NCBI GenBank assembly: GCA_027492415.1
Contig: JAPUEV010000277.1
Location: 1-7,937, forward strand
From: Ignavibacteria bacterium
GTDB lineage: Bacteria; Bacteroidota; Ignavibacteria; Tepidaquicellales; OLB5
Direction of reading: 5' to 3'
Length of the DNA: 7,937 nt
The translations under genes and the position numbers were made by a program. Under the pieces are notes generated by a model. The model saw only the letters and a list, made by a program, of their open reading frames with translations, ran no database searches and was not told the DNA's origin. Shown piece after piece: positions 5,849 to 7,937 of this stretch. The stretch's first letter is position 1. Every line of letters begins with the position of its first letter.

Positions 5849-5879
5849 GAAGCATCCTTTAACAGGGATGCTTCTTTTT
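5849..5879 (+). terminator. Intrinsic terminator between the two paralogues
   Basis: GAAGCATCC (5849-5857) pairs perfectly with GGATGCTTC (5866-5874) across an 8-base loop, followed by five Ts (5875-5879). This is a good Rho-independent terminator 18 bases after the first paralogue's stop. Only 40 bases remain before the next start, with no visible promoter, so the second gene may depend on read-through. Confidence 0.85.
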
Positions 5880-5919
5880 ACTAAGAAGTTTAAAACATAT
5901 AAAGAAAGGTCGCCACAAA

Positions 5920-6309
5920 ATGATCAAAAAAATATTTACAATATCATTATTTGTGATAGCGTTATTTGCAATCAGCCAGAAATCAAGCTCACAGACCATG
6001 TATTTCTGCGAAGGTGTTACAGATGACGGTTATCCAATAACAGAAAGCTCCACATTCAATATCGGCTCAGGCGGCGGATATGTATACGTACTTGTAAGGC
6101 TTCCTTACGAAGTAGCATGCCGCTCAGTAAGATTTGAGATCAGCAAAGACGGTGCTTATGATAATACCATTTATGTTGATACAGAAAAGAACTGGGTTTG
6201 GTTCTGGAAAAAGATCACATTCTATGATGCAGGAAGATATGAGATCAGGGCTTATGACTGCTTTGATTACATGCTTACTTCAGGCAGTGTAAGAATTAAC
6301 TGGAAATAA
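5920..6309 (+). CDS. Small exported paralogue of the preceding protein, function unknown
   Basis: A 129-residue protein with a clear signal peptide (MIKK, a hydrophobic core to about residue 19, then ...SQKSSSQ, probably cut near residue 25). The mature part is essentially a single domain, matching residues 71-180 of the upstream protein in order: MYFCE, a central GGGY, a Trp-rich stretch (KNWVWFWKKI), TFYDAGRYEIRA and a final SGSVRINWK. It has no repeat linker and no Cys at a lipobox, so it is predicted to be secreted or periplasmic where its neighbour may be anchored. Additional Cys residues (ACRS, YDCFD) could form a disulfide. ATG is supported by the signal peptide and by GAAAGG at 5904-5909. 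The pair most likely arose by tandem duplication followed by gain or loss of the linker. I recognise no known family. Confidence 0.78.
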   Translation: MIKKIFTISLFVIALFAISQKSSSQTMYFCEGVTDDGYPITESSTFNIGSGGGYVYVLVRLPYEVACRSVRFEISKDGAYDNTIYVDTEKNWVWFWKKITFYDAGRYEIRAYDCFDYMLTSGSVRINWK

Positions 6310-6333
6310 CAAATTTCAAATTTTTACTTTTTT

Positions 6334-6359
6334 AAAGCCCCGTTTACGGGGCTTTTTTT
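6334..6359 (+). terminator. Strong terminator shared with the convergent gene
   Basis: AAAGCCCCG (6334-6342), loop TTTA, CGGGGCTTT (6347-6355), with seven Ts in all (6353-6359). It ends the rightward exported-protein genes. The loop contains the stop codon of the convergent minus-strand gene. On the minus strand the hairpin is followed by only TTT and then As, so it should terminate mainly rightward transcripts. Confidence 0.92.
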
Positions 6360-7774
6360 ATTTCTGCAGATATCTTTGCGCAAAGCCATTCCTTATATGA
6401 AAACCTGGGTGAAGTATTGATATCTTCCAGTAATATTACAAGCTTTTCCTTATCACTTTCATTCTTAATATCCAGGAACTGTACAAGCCTTTTTGCGAAG
6501 GTTTTTTGATTCTTTTTCATGAAAGGGTAAACCTGTTTATTCTTATTGCAGAATGCGGTTAGCTGTTCAGTAACCGTTAATACAGAATTAAAATCATTTA
6601 TTTCATAAAAGCACATTGCCAGGTTGCTTAAAGCCTGCAGCCTGTAATACCAGTGGTTATATTTTACCCTGCTGTATGCGCTTATGGCCTCTTTAAACAT
6701 CCCTTTAGCGCTGTACAGCTTGCCCCTTGAAATATTGATGACGTATGACATTATTCCAGGGTTAAGCCTTGAGCTGTTCTTTTCTATAAATTCTTCAGCT
6801 TCACTGAATTTTTTAAGCCGTATGCATAGAAGTACAAAATTCATAAAAATACTATCCTGCATATATTTGCTTTTATCAATTAAGCTGTTGATATATTGTT
6901 TCCTTAATTCATATTCTTCATTGCAGTATCTTTCAAAGTTCTCTATGGTCCTTTCTTCTGTAAGGAAGTTAAGCAGGAACTGGCAAATAGATGACTCATC
7001 GCTTCTGCTGAAACCGTTCTTTTTGTTCAAAAATATATCTTTCAGCTTAAAGTAATATTCTTCGCTTTTTTCTGTTCTAAGCTTGAATAAATAGTAATAC
7101 ACATGGGTCATTATAGGCAGGGTTTTAAGATCCAGCTTTTCTATGTAACTGCAGACATGCAGAAGGAAATCGGTGTTGAATTTGTGTTTAAATGCTGATG
7201 TAATTAATTTGCCTGTACTGAAATATCTGAGGGATAAATTTAAGATAACAATATTTATATGCTCCAGGATCTTTTCAAATTCCTTAGTAACATTCTTATC
7301 ATATTTGCCGGATTCAATATTTATCAGCAGGTCCAGAAAGCTGAGAATATCTTCTATGGGATATTTGCTGAGATCTGCGCTGTTTAATATTTGCTTGGTG
7401 TCTTTTTTAACTTTTTCTGTTATATAGTCATTTTCAATTTTGCTTAATTGTTCAAGGTACAGCTTATTCTTTAATAATGTATTATCCCTCACGTTAGTAT
7501 AAACAAGGAATTCATTCAGTAACGTCAGCATTTCAGAGCTTAAGTTCCTTAATTTCCTTTCATTGAGCTTCTCTTTTCCGAAAACTTCCCTGTAAACCAA
7601 TTCTTTTGATAACTTGTCTTCTTTCAGGCCTGGAGAAATAGTTTTAAGATAATTATAAAGCTTTATTATTGCAGGGTTGGTATTATAAACCGGCGAAAGA
7701 ACAAATTTGCCAAATTCTTTAAAATCTTTTTTGTTAAGTGACCTAATGATGATCAGAAATTTTGCTTTATTCAT
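6344..7774 (-). CDS. Large helical-repeat (TPR-like) protein, function unknown
   Basis: A 476-residue soluble protein without signal peptide or membrane segment. The N-terminus (MNKAKFLIIIRSLNKKDFKE then FGKFVLSPVYNTNPAIIKLYNYLK, continuing to the NERKLRNLSSEMLTLLNEFL region) resembles a set of Bacteroidota/Ignavibacteria hypothetical proteins as I recall them: an LxxKExKxFxKFxxSPxxNTN opening followed by a helical bundle. The rest is helix-rich throughout; TPR-like pairs are visible toward the C-terminus (for example KFSEAEEFIEK, GMFKEAISAYSRV, LQALSNLAMCFYEINDFNSVLTV). Such solenoids usually bind other proteins, but no partner is apparent. I prefer the ATG at 7772-7774 over an upstream TTG at 7825 because the family-like sequence begins there and the 17 extra residues lie over a DNA repeat. 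No Shine-Dalgarno. The stop codon lies in the loop of the shared terminator. Confidence 0.78.
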   Translation of the reverse strand: MNKAKFLIIIRSLNKKDFKEFGKFVLSPVYNTNPAIIKLYNYLKTISPGLKEDKLSKELVYREVFGKEKLNERKLRNLSSEMLTLLNEFLVYTNVRDNTLLKNKLYLEQLSKIENDYITEKVKKDTKQILNSADLSKYPIEDILSFLDLLINIESGKYDKNVTKEFEKILEHINIVILNLSLRYFSTGKLITSAFKHKFNTDFLLHVCSYIEKLDLKTLPIMTHVYYYLFKLRTEKSEEYYFKLKDIFLNKKNGFSRSDESSICQFLLNFLTEERTIENFERYCNEEYELRKQYINSLIDKSKYMQDSIFMNFVLLCIRLKKFSEAEEFIEKNSSRLNPGIMSYVINISRGKLYSAKGMFKEAISAYSRVKYNHWYYRLQALSNLAMCFYEINDFNSVLTVTEQLTAFCNKNKQVYPFMKKNQKTFAKRLVQFLDIKNESDKEKLVILLEDINTSPRFSYKEWLCAKISAEIKKAP

Positions 7775-7937
7775 CTTAATATTTAGCGGACAATTAGTAT
7801 TATTTAATATGCAAAAAATATGCAAAATAGCTTAAAAATGCAATGTTTTTAGTGAAACCGTTTAGTTTTACCCTTAAAACCGCTTGACAAATTTAAAAAA
7901 AATGCTTCGTTTCTAAAGGTGATACGGGTGTATTTTT
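7775..7937. other. Upstream region of the helical-repeat gene with 11-bp tandem repeat
   Basis: This AT-rich stretch holds two perfect adjacent copies of AATATGCAAAA (7806-7816 and 7817-7827) and a partial third ATGCAA at 7838-7843. On the minus strand the only exact -7 match is TAAATTTG at 7888-7895, but it has no -33 partner at the right distance; two imperfect TAn(1-3)TTTG strings fall within the repeat. No gene is visible here. Confidence 0.5.

Noticed and set aside
7775..7825. Extended start (TTG at 7825) for the helical-repeat gene
   Set aside because: The 17 added residues lie over the 11-bp repeat region, begin at a weak codon, and precede the family-like MNKAKF start at 7774.
7884..7912. 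TTGACA at 7884-7889 as an E. coli-type -35 box for a gene beyond the right edge
   Set aside because: There is no TATAAT-like element 16-18 bases downstream and this organism appears to use Bacteroidota-type promoters.

Overview
The window looks like chromosome of a Gram-negative, moderately AT-rich bacterium of the Bacteroidota/Chlorobi/Ignavibacteria side of the tree. Reasons: a KDO-8-phosphate synthase (LPS core), an outer-membrane-barrel-like protein, two promoters that fit the Bacteroidota -33/-7 pattern rather than the E. coli one, genes mostly without a Shine-Dalgarno sequence and some starting at TTG, and a large helical protein whose N-terminus resembles hypothetical proteins I associate with this group. 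The assignment rests on style and similarity recalled from memory, not on a search.

Layout. 29-676 (-): signal-peptide protein, probably a small outer-membrane beta-barrel. 677-860: divergent intergenic region with a good promoter for the rightward genes. 861-5115 (+): a compact gene run of kdsA, a GlcD-type FAD oxidoreductase (1-bp overlap with kdsA), a hot-dog thioesterase, a Trm112-like zinc-binding protein and nadC. The run is interrupted between the oxidoreductase and the thioesterase by a 462-bp element (3141-3602). This element has 31-bp imperfect terminal inverted repeats and carries a GxxExxY-family (PD-(D/E)XK-like) gene that seems to have lost one T near its start. 5116-5287: hairpin and a second promoter of the same design as the kdsA promoter. 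5288-6309 (+): two exported paralogues of a small domain I do not recognise, the first with a charged (KKEDT)4 linker, separated by a strong intrinsic terminator. 6334-6359: terminator hairpin shared with the convergent gene. 6344-7774 (-): 476-residue helical-repeat protein of unknown function. 7775-7937: its upstream region, with an 11-bp tandem repeat.

How the genes fit together: kdsA makes the KDO precursor for lipopolysaccharide, nadC makes nicotinate mononucleotide for NAD, and the remaining operon members look like general metabolism or translation-support genes; no single pathway links them. The most unusual parts are the inverted-repeat element parked inside a housekeeping operon and the paired, unrecognised exported proteins with attenuator-like spacing. 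I see no CRISPR, tRNA, rRNA, phage or defence locus.
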